Assembly: GCF_004125265.1 (NCBI RefSeq)
Contig: NZ_RDTE01000003.1
Span: 6,138,001-6,202,000, forward strand
Reading direction: 5' to 3'
Origin: Streptomyces lydicus
Lineage (GTDB): Bacteria; Actinomycetota; Actinomycetes; Streptomycetales; Streptomycetaceae
Length of the DNA: 64,000 nt
Made by a program: the position numbers and the translations under genes. The number at the start of each line of letters is the position of its first letter. The stretch's first letter is position 1. The notes below the pieces were generated by a model, which was not told the DNA's origin, made no database searches, and saw nothing but the letters and a program-made list of their open reading frames with translations. Below, piece after piece: positions 63,512 to 64,000 of the stretch.

Positions 63512-63877
63512 ATGAGCGAAGCCGCACCGCTGGACCCGGAAGACCGCAAGATCATCACGCTTGCCCGCTCCGCGCGGGCCCGTAACGGCGTGCCCGAGGG
63601 CGCCGCCGTCCGCGACGAGACCGGCCGCACCTATGTCGCCGGCACCGTCGCCCTGGACTCGCTGCAGCTCAGCGCGCTGCAGACGGCCGTGGCGATGGCC
63701 GTCGCCAGCGGGGCCACGTCCCTGGAGGCCGCGGCCGTGGTCACCGACGCCGAGCGCGCCGCCGACGCGGACCGCGCGGCCGTACGGGACCTCGGCGGGC
63801 CCGCGACGCCCGTCCTGGTCGCCGGCCCGGACGGCGCCCTGCGCAGCACCGTGCCGGCGGGCGACGCAACGGCCTGA
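63512..63877 (+). CDS. Cytidine-deaminase-fold protein lacking the usual zinc ligands
   Basis: 121 aa from ATG 63512. Overall length and pattern (LARSARARNGVPEGAAVRDETGRTYVAGTV, then LQTAVAMAVASGATSLEAAAVV, then PATPVLVAGPDGALR) follow the Cdd fold. The (H/C)AE zinc/catalytic motif is absent; that stretch reads LQLSALQTA. There is no PCxxC and no Cys or His in the protein. It therefore probably does not deaminate. The position after phoH-ybeY-CorC is standard. Role unknown. Confidence 0.8.
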   Translation: MSEAAPLDPEDRKIITLARSARARNGVPEGAAVRDETGRTYVAGTVALDSLQLSALQTAVAMAVASGATSLEAAAVVTDAERAADADRAAVRDLGGPATPVLVAGPDGALRSTVPAGDATA

Positions 63878-63908
63878 GCGCGGGGGCCGTACGGACGGAC
63901 GGCCGGAC

Positions 63909-63974
63909 GGTGCACGGGTGTCGTACGGACGGCGTGCGGACGGTCCACGGGTGTCATACGCACGGCGTGCGGAC
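63909..63974. repeat. 33-bp tandem repeat, two copies
   Basis: 63909-63941 and 63942-63974 differ at 3 of 33 positions; a partial third copy follows toward the window edge. Noncoding. Confidence 0.65.
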
Positions 63975-64000
63975 GGCGTGCGGGGGTGGCCCACCGGCTG

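Noticed and set aside
63189..63515. 108-codon frame before the cdd-like gene
   Set aside because: Weak third-position bias, includes TTA and many A/T-ending codons, and overlaps the structured region and the next gene's promoter.

Overview
The window is chromosomal DNA of a high-GC actinomycete, almost certainly a Streptomyces. Evidence: roughly 72% G+C, strong G/C third-position bias, rare TTA codons, genes typical of mycothiol users, and a conserved core order: proB-proA, nadD-LCP-rsfS-phosphoglycerate mutase, leuS, degV-comEA-comEC, holA, rpsT, lepA, hemW, hrcA-dnaJ-rsmE-HIT-rnz, phoH-ybeY-CorC. I cannot name the species. I see no insertion sequence, prophage, CRISPR array or rRNA operon. 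The window is mostly core chromosome with small accessory patches.

Layout. 0-9 kb: the end of an unidentified gene, a convergent TagF-like glycerophosphotransferase, proB, a conserved small gene, proA, two membrane proteins sharing a cytoplasmic N-terminal motif, and an M48 protease facing them. 9-13.7 kb: two tiny membrane proteins, nadD, a degenerate LCP/LytR_C protein, rsfS and an overlapping histidine phosphatase. 13.7-18.9 kb: two identical tRNA-Ala(GGC) genes bracketing a regulator/MFS exporter pair, two small zinc-ribbon proteins and a GT87-like membrane glycosyltransferase. 19.2-24.4 kb: a secreted sedolisin, then leuS behind a leucine attenuator. 24.7-34.5 kb: a coiled-coil membrane protein, DegV, ComEA, ComEC, an ArsR-like regulator with its exporter, and an arylamine N-acetyltransferase. 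34.8-42.4 kb: holA, a membrane protein, rpsT, lepA and an acyl-CoA synthetase. 42.7-48.6 kb: a SpoIIE-type phosphatase, hemW, a Uma2 protein, a DUF3097 protein and an MBL hydrolase. 48.8-57.2 kb: hrcA with CIRCE, dnaJ, a nitronate monooxygenase, rsmE, HIT, rnz, a secreted HAD phosphatase and a mycothiol-type formaldehyde dehydrogenase/MBL pair. 57.4-64 kb: a GH4 glycosidase divergent from a PfkB kinase, then phoH, ybeY, a CorC-like protein and a cytidine-deaminase-fold protein.

How the genes work together. Several units are ordinary housekeeping: proline synthesis, NAD synthesis, ribosome silencing and maturation, HrcA-controlled heat shock, tRNA and 16S processing. The more interesting signals are regulatory. 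They are a 12-codon leader with three Leu codons before an intrinsic terminator ahead of leuS, two further short leader ORFs overlapping the starts of nat and phoH, many promoters whose -10 box sits 6-8 nt before the start codon (leaderless mRNAs), twin palindromes over the start of the ArsR-like gene, and TTA (bldA-type) codons in comEA, in the exporter gene and in the phoH leader ORF. The comEC frame has no stop of its own before the downstream exporter gene.
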